Source: JBDTNQ01 sp039933635 (lineage in GTDB: Bacteria; Acidobacteriota; Vicinamibacteria; Vicinamibacterales; SCN-69-37). Taken from it: 20,689 bases of DNA. The notes under the pieces were generated by a model, which ran no database searches, had not been told where the DNA came from, and saw only the letters and a program-made list of their open reading frames with translations. A program made the translations under genes and the position numbers. Numbering within the stretch: position 1 is the first letter of the stretch; each line of letters begins with the position of its first letter. Shown here in pieces: positions 7,272-15,587 of this stretch. The stretch covers positions 1 through 20,689 of the forward strand of contig JBDTNQ010000078.1 in NCBI GenBank assembly GCA_039933635.1. Direction: 5' to 3'.

Positions 7272-8020
7272 GAAACGAGTCCTCCGTCGATCGCAATCGT
7301 CTGCCCGGTGATGTAGCTGGCGGCATCCGACGCCAGAAACGTCACCACGCGGGCGACTTCTTCCGGTTGTCCCACCCGTTGCAGCGCCACGCCCTGCAGC
7401 AGTTTCTCGCGGACGGCCGGCTTGAGCCCTTCGAGCATCTCGGTCTCGATCAGGCCCGGCGCCACCGCGTTCACGAGCACGCCGTGCGGCGCCAGTTCCC
7501 GCGCGAGCGCGCGGGTCAGCCCGACCACTCCGGCCTTCGATGCCGCGTAGTTGGCTTGTCCGGGGAGGGCGGTATCGGCGCTGGCGGACGCCACGTTGAT
7601 GATCCGCCCCCACCGACGCACCATCATGCCGCGTACGACGGCCCGTGTGCAAAGAAAGGGCCCGCCCAGGTTGGTCGCCAGCACATCGTTCCAGCGGGCG
7701 CTGTCCATGAATAGCAGCACGCCGTCGCGGGCAATACCGGCGTTGTTCACCAGCACGTCCACCGGGCCGAGCACGCTCGCCACATGCGCCATGAACCCGT
7801 TGACCTCGGCCTCGTTCGACACGTCGCATTGCATGGCCAGCGCGGCCGGCGCGCCGCCAAGCTCTTCGACAAGCGCCTGCGCTTCCGCCTCTCGCCGCCG
7901 GTAGCACACCGCCACGCGCGCCCCCGCAGCCGCCAGGTCGCGCGCGATGGCGCGGCCAATCCCGCGCGACCCGCCGGTGACCACGGCAACCCGATTGGCG
8001 AGGGGCCGGTAAAGATCCAT
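7268..8020 (-). CDS. fabG: 3-oxoacyl-ACP reductase (FabG-like SDR ketoreductase)
   Basis: The 250-residue product is a classical short-chain dehydrogenase. The NADPH-binding loop TGGSRGIG is at residues 15-22, NNAG at 92-95, the catalytic Asn117 lies in ATN, and the Ser145-Tyr158-Lys162 triad is spaced as in E. coli FabG (S, then Y thirteen residues later, then YxxxK). It ends with the usual GQTIAIDGG. It would reduce the beta-keto group formed by the ketosynthase on the ACP-bound chain. The start at ATG 8018-8020 shares its first base with the stop of the chain-length-factor gene (TGATG). Context argues for a pathway-specific reductase comparable to ApeQ of aryl-polyene clusters and not for the housekeeping enzyme. 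Confidence 0.92.
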   Translation of the reverse strand: MDLYRPLANRVAVVTGGSRGIGRAIARDLAAAGARVAVCYRRREAEAQALVEELGGAPAALAMQCDVSNEAEVNGFMAHVASVLGPVDVLVNNAGIARDGVLLFMDSARWNDVLATNLGGPFLCTRAVVRGMMVRRWGRIINVASASADTALPGQANYAASKAGVVGLTRALARELAPHGVLVNAVAPGLIETEMLEGLKPAVREKLLQGVALQRVGQPEEVARVVTFLASDAASYITGQTIAIDGGLVS

Positions 8021-9255
8021 CAGGCCGTCACCACAACGGAGAAATTCGCGCCGCCACTCGCCACGCTGTTGACGAGCGCGACCGGGCGCGCCAGGGCCCT
8101 CGTCGAGCCGCCGACGGCCGTCAGGTCGACCTCGCAGTCCGGGTCCAGATCCTCGGCGCCGAGGGTCGGTGGCACGATGCCGCGGCGAAATGCAGCCGTC
8201 GCCGCGACAATGCCGGCCGCGCCAACCGCGCCGTACTCGCCCAGCGCGCCCTTCAGCGCCACGACCGGCACGCCGCGCGCGCCGAACACGTCCGCCAGCG
8301 CCCGCGCCTCCGTGCGATCCAGGTCCTGCGTCGAGTTCGCCGCCGCAAACACCACACCGACGTCGCGAGGTTGCAGCCCCGCCGAGTCCAGCGCCTGCCG
8401 CATGCAACTGATGAGATCGCCCGGATCCGTCGGCCACTTGTTCACGCCGCACACGGCCGATGTCGCGCCAAGGCCGGCGATGTGTCCGCGGACGCTCGCG
8501 CCCCGCTGCAACGCGGCCTCCTCATCTTCCAGCACCAGGAGAAACGCGCCACTGCCGGCGACAAATCCGTTCCGGTGCTGCCCGAACGGGCGTGACATCT
8601 CGCCATGGCCCGCGTCGTGGGCGAACACGCCAAAGCTGTCATGAATCGCGAAATGGACGGCATCGAAGTCCTCGACACCGCCGGTGACGATCGTGGCCGG
8701 CTCTCCCGTGCTTAGAGTAATCGCGTAGTCCACCGCCGCCAGAGCCGACGCTTCCTTGTAGTAGATCGTCGCGTTGGGCCCGTGCAGCCCGCACTCGATG
8801 GCGCACAATGACGCCGCCGCATTGCCCACCGTGTTGCTGAAGTCCATCGCTGATGCACCCGCGGGGCCGTTCGCGTTGATCGCGTCGAGATAGCCGACGA
8901 TGCTGTGGAGCCCGGCCGTCGAGCTGCCGAGCGCCACACCCACCCGGCCAGGCCGCGTCGCCTGGTCGCCAAGACCCGCATCGGCCAGCGCCAGATGGCA
9001 GGCCACGACAGCCAGGCGGCCGATGCGATCGATCCGGCGGAGACGAGTGGGCGCAATGAACGCGCCAACGTCAACCGGGGCCAAAGTCCCGGCCACGTGG
9101 GCACGTCGCTCACTCGTGTCGAAGCTGGAAATGCGATCGATGGTCGTCCGCCCGTCGAAGATCCCGTCCTCGAAGGGCGTGACGCCTGAGCCGAAACCGG
9201 AGAGGCAACCGATGCCGGTGATTGCCGTAGGTCCGGCCGTGGACCGTGCACGCAC
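8020..9255 (-). CDS. Ketosynthase homologue lacking catalytic residues (chain-length-factor-like, KS-beta)
   Basis: The 411-residue product has the thiolase-fold layout of ketosynthases (AITGIGCLSGFGSG near the start, VGVALGSSTAG, SNTVGNAAAS, NSVASGGANFSVV at the end) but a ruined active site. Aligned by eye on GPNxT, the nucleophile Cys is Glu168 (IYYKEASA); the first His falls at Ala305 (VFAAANST); the second is Glu340 (LGEYGAVGAAG). Lys335 is kept. This pattern fits the non-catalytic partner of a type II KS/CLF heterodimer, which sets chain length. The ORF extends upstream without homology; I start at GTG 9253-9255, six bases after a TATAGT box, implying a leaderless message. It is the first gene of the operon; the active partner is the last. 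The loss of residues is direct; the role is inferred. Confidence 0.85.
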   Translation of the reverse strand: MRARSTAGPTAITGIGCLSGFGSGVTPFEDGIFDGRTTIDRISSFDTSERRAHVAGTLAPVDVGAFIAPTRLRRIDRIGRLAVVACHLALADAGLGDQATRPGRVGVALGSSTAGLHSIVGYLDAINANGPAGASAMDFSNTVGNAAASLCAIECGLHGPNATIYYKEASALAAVDYAITLSTGEPATIVTGGVEDFDAVHFAIHDSFGVFAHDAGHGEMSRPFGQHRNGFVAGSGAFLLVLEDEEAALQRGASVRGHIAGLGATSAVCGVNKWPTDPGDLISCMRQALDSAGLQPRDVGVVFAAANSTQDLDRTEARALADVFGARGVPVVALKGALGEYGAVGAAGIVAATAAFRRGIVPPTLGAEDLDPDCEVDLTAVGGSTRALARPVALVNSVASGGANFSVVVTA

Positions 9256-9301
9256 CCCGCTACTATAGCGACGGGCCTGAGGGCGCGCTAGGATCGTCAG
9301 G
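9256..9301. promoter_or_regulatory. Divergent promoter region between the two main operons
   Basis: Only 46 bases separate the divergent starts. A palindromic CTATAG core at 9263-9268 gives a strong minus-strand -10 (TATAGT, 9267 to 9262) six bases from the GTG of the chain-length-factor gene, so that message would be leaderless. On the plus strand TACTAT (9261-9266) could act as a -10 from the same spot. A second plus-strand candidate, TAGGAT (9289-9294), lies seven bases before the LolA-like start. No good -35 box is visible on either strand. One short region therefore probably drives both synthesis and export operons. Confidence 0.5.
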
Positions 9302-9922
9302 ATGCGATGGATGGGAGTCACGGTCTGGATGTTGGTCGCGGCGACGCTTGGCGCACAGACGCCCGCGCGGGCTGACCCCTTGGACGCGCTCATTACGCGC
9401 GGCCGTACCGCGCTTCGCGCGATGCGGGCAATGAAGGCGGACTTCCGCGAGACCACGGTGTCGAAGCTGCTCCGTGATCCGATCGTCGCAACCGGCCATC
9501 TCGTGGCCACGGCGCCGGCGCAGGTCCTGATGGAATACGCGTCACCCGAACGCAAGACCCTGGCGGTGGACGCCACGAAGCTCGTCGTGACCTGGCCGAC
9601 TCGCAGCGAACGGCAGGAGCTGAACATCGCCTCCACCCAGAAGCGGGTACAGAAATATTTCAGCGACGCGTCGACGAGTGACCTGCGCCAATCGTTCGAG
9701 ATGGAACTCGTGACCGATCCGGCTTTGCCCGGAGCGGACTCCCTCGTCATGCGTCCGACGCGGAAGCAGATTCAGACCGGCCTCGCGCGGCTGCAGCTCT
9801 GGATCGATCGCGCGCGTCTGGTGCTGGTGAAGATGAAGATGGATTTTCCCAATGGCGACAGCAAGACGCTCGAGTTCGATGCGATTCAGATCGAACCGGC
9901 GCCGACGGCCCCAGCTCGCTGA
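9302..9922 (+). CDS. LolA-like outer-membrane lipoprotein carrier family protein
   Basis: The 206-residue product starts with a signal peptide (about 1-24, ending TPARA before DPLDALI) and continues as a LolA-fold domain. Typical features are the first helix LITRGRTALRAMRAMKADFRETTVS, the strand pair DPIVATGHLVATAPAQVLMEYASPE, and the later repeated amphipathic strands ending LEFDAIQIEP. LolA proteins bind acyl chains in a hydrophobic half-barrel and shuttle lipids across the periplasm. Aryl-polyene clusters carry a similar gene (ApeL) directly before an MMPL exporter, which is the arrangement here. It is the first gene of the plus-strand operon; 23 bases separate it from the MMPL gene. It is more likely a dedicated carrier for the cluster product than the general lipoprotein carrier. 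Confidence 0.85.
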   Translation: MRWMGVTVWMLVAATLGAQTPARADPLDALITRGRTALRAMRAMKADFRETTVSKLLRDPIVATGHLVATAPAQVLMEYASPERKTLAVDATKLVVTWPTRSERQELNIASTQKRVQKYFSDASTSDLRQSFEMELVTDPALPGADSLVMRPTRKQIQTGLARLQLWIDRARLVLVKMKMDFPNGDSKTLEFDAIQIEPAPTAPAR

Positions 9923-9945
9923 AGCGATCTCGATCGTCCCGCGCC

Positions 9946-12366
9946 ATGACTGATCGACTCCTCCAGCCCCTCCTCCGGTTCGTATTCCGTCGGCGGCGCC
10001 TGATGCTGCTTGGCGCGGCCATCGTGGGCGCGCTGTCGATGTGGCTCCTCGGACGGATTCAATTCGACACCAACGTGCTCAACCTGCTGCCGTCACGCGG
10101 CCCGGCGGTGAGCGCGCTCCAGACCTACCTGTCCAACTTCGGCAACCTCGATCGGCTGTTCGTCATGTTCGAGGCCCCGCCCGATCACACGATCGCCGAG
10201 TACCGCGATCAGGTGGACGAGATGGTCGAGCGCCTGCGCGCGCTCCCCGACCTCGCGTCAGTCGATGCCGGCCTCGGCGGCAGTGGCGTCGACTGGAGCT
10301 ATGTCCTCGATCGGCAATTGCTCTTGCTCGGCCCATCGGGTGTGCCGCAGGCGCTCTCGCGTCTCGGTGCCACCGCCATGGATGCGGACCTGCTCCGCGC
10401 CCGCGACCGAATCAGCCTCGCGCCGGAGGCCATGGGCCAACTGGTGCAGCAGGATCCGCTGGACCTGATCGGGTTGGTCCGGGCGCACCTGACCGAACAG
10501 GCGATTCCGCTCACGTTCAACGCGAGCGAGGACGGCTACCTGTCGCCGGATGGACGAGCCCGGCTCGTCATCGCGCGGCCGGTCAGGCCCCCATTCGACA
10601 CCGGTTTCTCTCGAGCACTCAACGCCAAACTGGACGCCGTGTGGCATGCGCCTGGCGATCCGTCGCTGCCCGCGCTGGCCATCAAGGAAGCCGGCGGCTA
10701 TCGCGTGTCCGTCGAGGCCGAGGATCTGATTCGCAACGAGGGCAGCTTCAACGGGCTCATCACCCTCGGCTCCATCATCGCGATCGTCGTCATCGTCTTC
10801 CGGAGTCTTCGGCCGCTCGTCGTGGTGGTCATTCCGATGCTGCTGGCGTCCGTCGCGACGATTGCGGTGTACGGCACCATCCACCCGATGTCGATGGTGG
10901 CGGCCGGCAGTGTCGCCATGCTGTTCGGCCTCGGCGAAGATGGCGGCACGCTGATGTACGTCACGTATCTCCAGCGTCGCCGCGCCGGTGAGGACGCGGA
11001 GACGGCAGCAGTGGGACTGTCAGAAGTCGGCCTCAGCATGGCGATCGGCTTCGCCACAACGGCGGCAACGTTTCTCGGGCTGACAGCGATTGATTTCCCC
11101 GCACTGGAAGAACTCGGCCTGCTCATCGGCGTGGGCATTCTCGCATGCGGTCTGTGCACACTGATCCTGGTACCCGCGCTGCTGCCGAGGAATCCGCCGG
11201 CCGCGCAGTTGCGGGAGTTCCGCGCCGACGGGCTCGCCCGGTTCACCAGGCAATGGCGCACGCCCATCCTCGTGGTGTCCGCCGCGCTCACCGTGGTGCT
11301 CGGCGTTGGCGCGACGTTTTTGAAGGTCTCGCCGACGGTCGACAAGCTCGACGCACACACGCCAGCGCGCGCCGTCGAACGCGAGATCGCCAAGCGCTTC
11401 AATCTGCCCGAGGACGCGATCTTCGTCGTCTCTGAGGGGCCACAGCTCGAGCCGCTGCTGGCGGCCAACCAACAGTTGAAAGACAGGCTGGGCCCCGATA
11501 TCGCGGCAAGCTGGCCCGTGGATTTCCTGCCGCCGGCCTCGCTCCAGGCGCAAACTGCGGCGGTGATCACCGCCAGCGGCATCACGCGGCCTGCCGTCGT
11601 CACCGCCCTCGATGCGGCGGCACGGCGAACCGGATTCCGTTCGGATGTCTTTGGGCCCTTCGTGGGCCGTCTCGATCGCCTTCTGGACACTGGCGATCGC
11701 CTCACCGTCGACGGTTATCAATCGCACGGACTCGGTTCGATCATTTCCCGCTATGTCTCGCAGAGCTCCAGCCTGGTTCGCACCGTGGCCTACATCTCGC
11801 CCCGATCGCCGGCCGATGTCTCCCGCGTCGAACAGGCCATGGCGCAGATCGGCGGGCCGATGCGCCTCACAGGTATTCCGATCGTGAACGCAGAGCTGAA
11901 GCACCGATTCCGGTCGGAGTTCCTCACCGGCGCGTCGATCGGCACGGCCGGGGTGCTTCTCTTGTTGCTGGTGGGATTTCGGCGGTGGGCCCCAACGCTG
12001 CAGGCGGCAACGACGACGGGCCTGGGCATCCTGTGGAGCACCGGCCTCTTGGCCCTGGCCGGTGTGGAGCTGGATCTCTTGAGCGTGTTCGCGGTGTTGA
12101 TGTCGGTCGGCGTCGGCGTGGACTACGCCGTGCATCTGATCCATCGCCGCGAAACCGACCCTGCCCGCAGCATGACGAAAGCCGTGTCCGAGACGGCCCC
12201 GGCGATTCTGCTTGCCGCGGCAACGACGATCATCGGTTTCGGGTCGCTCGTGACGTCGAGCTATCGACCCCTGGCGTCGCTGGGCCTTGTCAGCGGACTG
12301 TCGATCACGGCGTGCCTCGTCACCGCGTTGATTGTGTTGCCGGCATGGCTGGCGGACCGTCCGTGA
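9946..12366 (+). CDS. MMPL/RND-family lipid exporter
   Basis: The 806-residue product has the duplicated RND architecture. There is one helix near 19-37 followed by a large periplasmic domain (about 38-265) and a helical block (266-420), then a second helix (about 437-458), a second periplasmic domain and a second helical block (about 662-806). The helix-4 type signatures FGLGEDGGTLMYVTYLQRR and VGVGVDYAVHLIHRRE contain the acidic residues expected of proton-driven family members. MMPL proteins export lipids and lipid-linked polyketides; the aryl-polyene homologue is ApeM. The gene follows the LolA-like carrier, and its TGA overlaps the GTG of the glycosyltransferase gene. The upstream frame has no competing start. 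A role in flipping or extracting the cluster's lipid at the inner membrane is likely. Confidence 0.92.
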   Translation: MTDRLLQPLLRFVFRRRRLMLLGAAIVGALSMWLLGRIQFDTNVLNLLPSRGPAVSALQTYLSNFGNLDRLFVMFEAPPDHTIAEYRDQVDEMVERLRALPDLASVDAGLGGSGVDWSYVLDRQLLLLGPSGVPQALSRLGATAMDADLLRARDRISLAPEAMGQLVQQDPLDLIGLVRAHLTEQAIPLTFNASEDGYLSPDGRARLVIARPVRPPFDTGFSRALNAKLDAVWHAPGDPSLPALAIKEAGGYRVSVEAEDLIRNEGSFNGLITLGSIIAIVVIVFRSLRPLVVVVIPMLLASVATIAVYGTIHPMSMVAAGSVAMLFGLGEDGGTLMYVTYLQRRRAGEDAETAAVGLSEVGLSMAIGFATTAATFLGLTAIDFPALEELGLLIGVGILACGLCTLILVPALLPRNPPAAQLREFRADGLARFTRQWRTPILVVSAALTVVLGVGATFLKVSPTVDKLDAHTPARAVEREIAKRFNLPEDAIFVVSEGPQLEPLLAANQQLKDRLGPDIAASWPVDFLPPASLQAQTAAVITASGITRPAVVTALDAAARRTGFRSDVFGPFVGRLDRLLDTGDRLTVDGYQSHGLGSIISRYVSQSSSLVRTVAYISPRSPADVSRVEQAMAQIGGPMRLTGIPIVNAELKHRFRSEFLTGASIGTAGVLLLLLVGFRRWAPTLQAATTTGLGILWSTGLLALAGVELDLLSVFAVLMSVGVGVDYAVHLIHRRETDPARSMTKAVSETAPAILLAAATTIIGFGSLVTSSYRPLASLGLVSGLSITACLVTALIVLPAWLADRP

Positions 12367-13043
12367 AGGTTGCCGCCCTCATCCCGGCGTACGACGAGGC
12401 GCCTCGCATCGGTGCCGTCATCGCGGGACTCCTTCCCATCGTCGCTCGCGTGCTCGTGGTCGACGACGGGTCACAGGACGGGACCGCGGACGTGGCCCTG
12501 GCGGCTGGCGCAGAGGTCATCACGCAGGCGCGGAACAGCGGCAAGGGGCTTGCCATTCGCGCCGGGGTTGATCGACTGTTGACGACCGACGCCACGCATA
12601 TTCTGCTGCTCGACGGTGACGGGCAGCACGATCCGCAGGACGCACCGGCGTTGCTCGCCGTGGCGAATCGGGAGGCGAACGGCCTCGTGATCGGCGAGCG
12701 GTCATTCGATCGTGAGCAAATGCCGCGATCGCGCTACTACACGAACATCATCAGCAGTTGGGTGATCTCCCGCGTGTTCATCGGCCAGTCCGTGCGCGAC
12801 GCGCAGTCGGGCTATCGGGTCATCAGCACGGACTGGTTACGGCGGCTGCGGCTGACGGGCCGGGGATATGAGATCGAAACAGAGATGCTGATCAAGGTCG
12901 CTCGACGTGGCGGACGCATCGTGAGCGTGCCTGTCGCGATGCGCTACCACGGCGCGCCGAGTAAGCTGCGGCCGATCCGCGATACGACGCGGACCTGTTT
13001 TCTCGCGGTCCGGTATCGCTTCTTCCCCGAGCGCTGGCAATGA
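12363..13043 (+). CDS. Family 2 glycosyltransferase (DPM1-like)
   Basis: The 226-residue product is a GT-A fold transferase: VAALIPAYDEAPRIGAVI at residues 3-20, VVDDGSQDGT at 32-41, the metal-binding DGDGQHDP with Asp84 and Asp86, and SVRDAQSGYRVIS typical of the dolichyl-phosphate-mannose-synthase-like branch. It lacks C-terminal membrane helices. The start is GTG 12363-12365, overlapping the MMPL stop as GTGA; an ATG at 12345 would add six residues inside the MMPL gene. Its stop overlaps the acyltransferase start as ATGA. In many aryl-polyene clusters a glycosyltransferase and an LpxL-type acyltransferase are fused in one protein (ApeJ); here they are two tightly coupled genes. It probably adds a sugar to the lipid anchor. 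Confidence 0.9.
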   Translation: MKVAALIPAYDEAPRIGAVIAGLLPIVARVLVVDDGSQDGTADVALAAGAEVITQARNSGKGLAIRAGVDRLLTTDATHILLLDGDGQHDPQDAPALLAVANREANGLVIGERSFDREQMPRSRYYTNIISSWVISRVFIGQSVRDAQSGYRVISTDWLRRLRLTGRGYEIETEMLIKVARRGGRIVSVPVAMRYHGAPSKLRPIRDTTRTCFLAVRYRFFPERWQ

Positions 13044-13993
13044 GGCCACCGCGCTGGCATCCCCGTGGCCTGAACAACGGACTGATCTTCACCCTCACCT
13101 ACTACGGATCCATCTATTTGCCACGACTCATGAGGGTGGCACTGGGCCGGGGCGGCTCGTGGCTCGCATATCGATTGCAGCGTTCGGGCCGCGAAGCGCT
13201 CATCGAGAACGCCCGTATCCTCAGACCATCGCTCACCGAGGCCGAACTCCGGAGCCTGGCACGACTGACCTATGGCAGCTATGCCCGGGACACGGTCGAC
13301 TTCATCCGCGCTCTCCCAAAGACGACGGAAGAGGTGGGCGCCATGGTTCGGGTGATGCGCGTCGAATCGCTGCACGCGGCCATGGCGGCTGGAAAGGGTG
13401 CCCTGTCGGTACTGCCCCACTTCGGCAACTGGGAACTCGGCGGGGTGATCCTCCGCCGCCTGACGCCGTACACGCTGGCCGTGGTGACCATGCGTGAGAG
13501 CAACGACGAGGTGCATCGGCGCCGGCTGGCATTCCGTGACTCTCTCGGCATCGAAACCGTGGAGGTCGGGCAGTCGCTCGACACGGCGCTGCGGATTCGA
13601 GCCGCGCTCGCGCGCAATTGCATCGTTGCGGTGTTGGTCGACCGTCACGTCGAGCGCGATCGCGTCGCGGTCACCTTCTTCGGCCGTCGCGTCTACTTCC
13701 TCCGATCGCCGGCGCTCATCGCGTCCGCATCGGGCGCTCCGATGCTGCCAACGGTGGTGTATCGGGACGGAGACGGGTTCGTGGTGGAGTGCGCCCCGCC
13801 CGTCTACGTCTCGCGCGACGGGGACCGCGACGAGAACGTGCGCCGCGCCATGCAGACCGTCGCGGATTTTTTCGAGGCTCGGATCAGCGAGCGGCCGGAG
13901 TACTGGTACCAGTTCTATCGGTATTGGGCGAGCCACGACACGACGCCCGGCGCGCAGCCGACCCCGGGCGCCTCCGTCCCTCTCAATCGCTGA
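13040..13993 (+). CDS. LpxL/HtrB-family lysophospholipid acyltransferase
   Basis: The 317-residue product belongs to the lipid A biosynthesis acyltransferase family. The catalytic H-x4-E motif is HFGNWE (His127, Glu132) preceded by the hydrophobic stretch LSVLPHF. Later family blocks are VAVLVDRHVERDRVAVTFFGRRVYFLRSPALIA and the C-terminal RPEYWYQFYRYW. A hydrophobic N-terminal segment (about 13-35) suggests membrane association. Such enzymes transfer an acyl group from ACP to a glycolipid; here the donor may be the polyene-ACP. The ATG overlaps the glycosyltransferase stop. Housekeeping LpxL is a possible alternative, but no other lipid A genes are nearby, and the pairing with a glycosyltransferase matches the ApeJ fusion. 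The C-terminal tail after residue 300 is Pro- and Thr-rich and unstructured. Confidence 0.9.
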   Translation: MRPPRWHPRGLNNGLIFTLTYYGSIYLPRLMRVALGRGGSWLAYRLQRSGREALIENARILRPSLTEAELRSLARLTYGSYARDTVDFIRALPKTTEEVGAMVRVMRVESLHAAMAAGKGALSVLPHFGNWELGGVILRRLTPYTLAVVTMRESNDEVHRRRLAFRDSLGIETVEVGQSLDTALRIRAALARNCIVAVLVDRHVERDRVAVTFFGRRVYFLRSPALIASASGAPMLPTVVYRDGDGFVVECAPPVYVSRDGDRDENVRRAMQTVADFFEARISERPEYWYQFYRYWASHDTTPGAQPTPGASVPLNR

Positions 13994-13998
13994 CGCGC

Positions 13999-14973
13999 AT
14001 GGATCCGGTCTCGCACGCCCTTCTGGGGCGGACACTTGGGATTGCCGACCGCGGTGACCGGTTCACGCGCAGCGTGGCCGTGGCCTGCATGCTGGGCGCA
14101 CTGGCGCCGGACCTCGACCTCGTGATGGCCGCGCACGGGTGGGACGTCTACCTGCTCGCGCACGAGTCCTGGACGCACACACTCGCCGCGTCACCCTTCG
14201 TGGCGCTGGCCGTTGCGGGAGCTGTTCGGCTTTTCGCGCGTGACGCGTCGCTCGCGACGCTCTGGCGTGCGACATGGCTCAGCGTCGTCGTCGGTCACCT
14301 TGGCTTCGATTTCGTGAGCGGCAGTGACATGCGGATGTTGCAGCCGTTCTCGTCGCTGAGGCTGGGCCCGCACTACTTCTCGATGGCCGATCTGTTGCTC
14401 GTCCCGATTGTCCTGGCCGGCACGGCGCTGATGGCCGTTCGCCGAAGGATAGGGGTGGCCGCGCGCACGTTGGCGGTCGGTGTGCTCATCGCGCTTGCCG
14501 CCATGTGCGGAATGAAAGCCTGGTCTCAGCGCGCAGCGGTCGCGATTGTCGGCGACACGCTTGCGCGCGACGGCGGATCGTCGTTCATCAGCCGTCCCTA
14601 TGCGGTGAACGGTTCCCTGACAACCTGGTGGTTCTATCAGCGCGCCGGCTCCGAAGTCCGTGCCTGGCGGGTCAACGCCCGCACGGGCGAGACGACGCTC
14701 TCCTTCGCACGGCATTCGGCGGACGATGAGCCGGCTGTTGCGGCGTCCATCAGTGCACCTATTGTGAAGACCCTGCTGAGTCTCGCAGCGGTTCCCTTCG
14801 CCCGACTGGAGCACGATCGCAAAGGAGCGATGGTGCTCTGGTCGGATCTGCGCTACTGCGATGCGGACTCCTGCGAATTGTCGTTCGGAGCTCGTCTGGA
14901 TTCGGATGGCCAGCCTATGTCCCAGATCGTTCGCGTGGGCTCGTATGAACGGGACCGAGGCCCGGTCCGTTAG
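13999..14973 (+). CDS. Membrane-bound metal-dependent hydrolase (YdjM/DUF457-like)
   Basis: The 324-residue product starts MDPVSHALLGRTLG, then GALAPDLDLVMAAHG and HESWTHTLAASPF. This set of metal ligands (His6, Asp38, Asp40, His55, His60) with intervening membrane helices is typical of the YdjM/YbcI family of inner-membrane hydrolases. Four or five hydrophobic helices lie within residues 24-175, including WLSVVVGHLGFDF (about 95-107). The C-terminal half (about 180-324) appears soluble and lacks recognisable motifs. The start is ATG 13999, five bases after the acyltransferase stop; the longer in-frame extension upstream only shadows that gene. It closes the plus-strand operon and converges with the DinB-like gene. 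Enzymatic activity of the family is poorly defined; a role in lipid turnover is a guess. Confidence 0.85.
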   Translation: MDPVSHALLGRTLGIADRGDRFTRSVAVACMLGALAPDLDLVMAAHGWDVYLLAHESWTHTLAASPFVALAVAGAVRLFARDASLATLWRATWLSVVVGHLGFDFVSGSDMRMLQPFSSLRLGPHYFSMADLLLVPIVLAGTALMAVRRRIGVAARTLAVGVLIALAAMCGMKAWSQRAAVAIVGDTLARDGGSSFISRPYAVNGSLTTWWFYQRAGSEVRAWRVNARTGETTLSFARHSADDEPAVAASISAPIVKTLLSLAAVPFARLEHDRKGAMVLWSDLRYCDADSCELSFGARLDSDGQPMSQIVRVGSYERDRGPVR

Positions 14974-14999
14974 GCAGGTCTACTCCTCGACCGGAGGAG
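14952..14999. terminator. Possible bidirectional hairpins at convergent gene ends
   Basis: Two short inverted repeats lie where the hydrolase and DinB-like genes converge: ggacc/ggtcc (14952-14956 with 14964-14968) and ctcctc/gaggag (14983-14988 with 14994-14999). Neither is followed by a T-rich tract, so intrinsic termination is not established, and the elements overlap coding sequence. Listed only as a weak candidate. Confidence 0.2.
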
Positions 15000-15519
15000 C
15001 GCTCGCCTCCCGTCCGGTCTCTCGCTGCCCGGTTTTGTTCAGGTAGCCGTAGAAACCGAGATCCCTTCCGGTGAAGCGCTTGGTCAGCAGAATGACTTGA
15101 TAGGTGTGCCCGGAGAAGTGTTCAACGACATGGAAGATGGCCGAGAGAACTGTCGTGTCATAGCCTTGAATAGCGACCTCTTCGGCGAGCCGACCGTGTG
15201 GCAACGTGCGGATCAGATCCACGGCCTCGCCCACTGTGACCTGCAGCCTTGCCAACAACGCGGACGCGTTTGCCCCGGTGCGCGCGGAAAACTCGCCAGG
15301 GCGGTCACGTGTGCCGGGTCGAGCGCCGACGCCGGAAAGAATCCACTGTCGGACGTTGCCGTCCAGATGCAGCAGCAGGTTGCCGACCGAATTCTCGTTT
15401 TCCGAATCGCGTGCCCAAAGGGACTGCGGCGACAGTTCGACCAGGCAGGCCTGAATGCGGTCCACATTCTCGGCCAGTTTGTCGGCGGCGGTCGTCAGGA
15501 AGTCGGTCTCCAGCGTCAT
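14980..15519 (-). CDS. DinB-superfamily (DUF1572-like) protein
   Basis: The 179-residue product shows the four-helix DinB fold with its metal-binding histidines. One is in the second helix (LLLHLDGNVRQWI, His51) and two are in the last (HVVEHFSGHTYQVI, with His134 and His138 the likely ligands and His130 nearby). The first helix begins FLTTAADKLAENVDRIQACL. DinB-like proteins include thiol-dependent transferases such as bacillithiol and mycothiol S-transferases, but most DUF1572 members are uncharacterised. It starts at ATG 15517-15519 with a good Shine-Dalgarno (GGAG, six bases upstream), which sets it apart from the overlapping genes around it. It lies 68 bases behind the methyltransferase gene and may share its transcript. 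There is no obvious link to lipid synthesis; it may be a bystander. Confidence 0.82.
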   Translation of the reverse strand: MTLETDFLTTAADKLAENVDRIQACLVELSPQSLWARDSENENSVGNLLLHLDGNVRQWILSGVGARPGTRDRPGEFSARTGANASALLARLQVTVGEAVDLIRTLPHGRLAEEVAIQGYDTTVLSAIFHVVEHFSGHTYQVILLTKRFTGRDLGFYGYLNKTGQRETGREASAPPVEE

Positions 15520-15587
15520 TGCTATCTCCGTTGAAGGCGCGCGCGGCTCACGAATTGTCGCTCATGAGATTCGCCGGCGGGGCGATC

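Noticed and set aside
9256..9750. Upstream in-frame extension of the chain-length-factor-like gene
   Set aside because: It runs antisense through the LolA-like gene and lacks ketosynthase sequence; the GTG at 9255 fits the fold start.
11020..12144. Long minus-strand frame opposite the MMPL exporter gene
   Set aside because: Shadow of a well-supported membrane protein gene; composition is unlike a real protein and no start context is seen.
14952..14999. Strong intrinsic terminator between the convergent genes
   Set aside because: Two short stems exist but no T-tract follows; kept only as a low-confidence feature.
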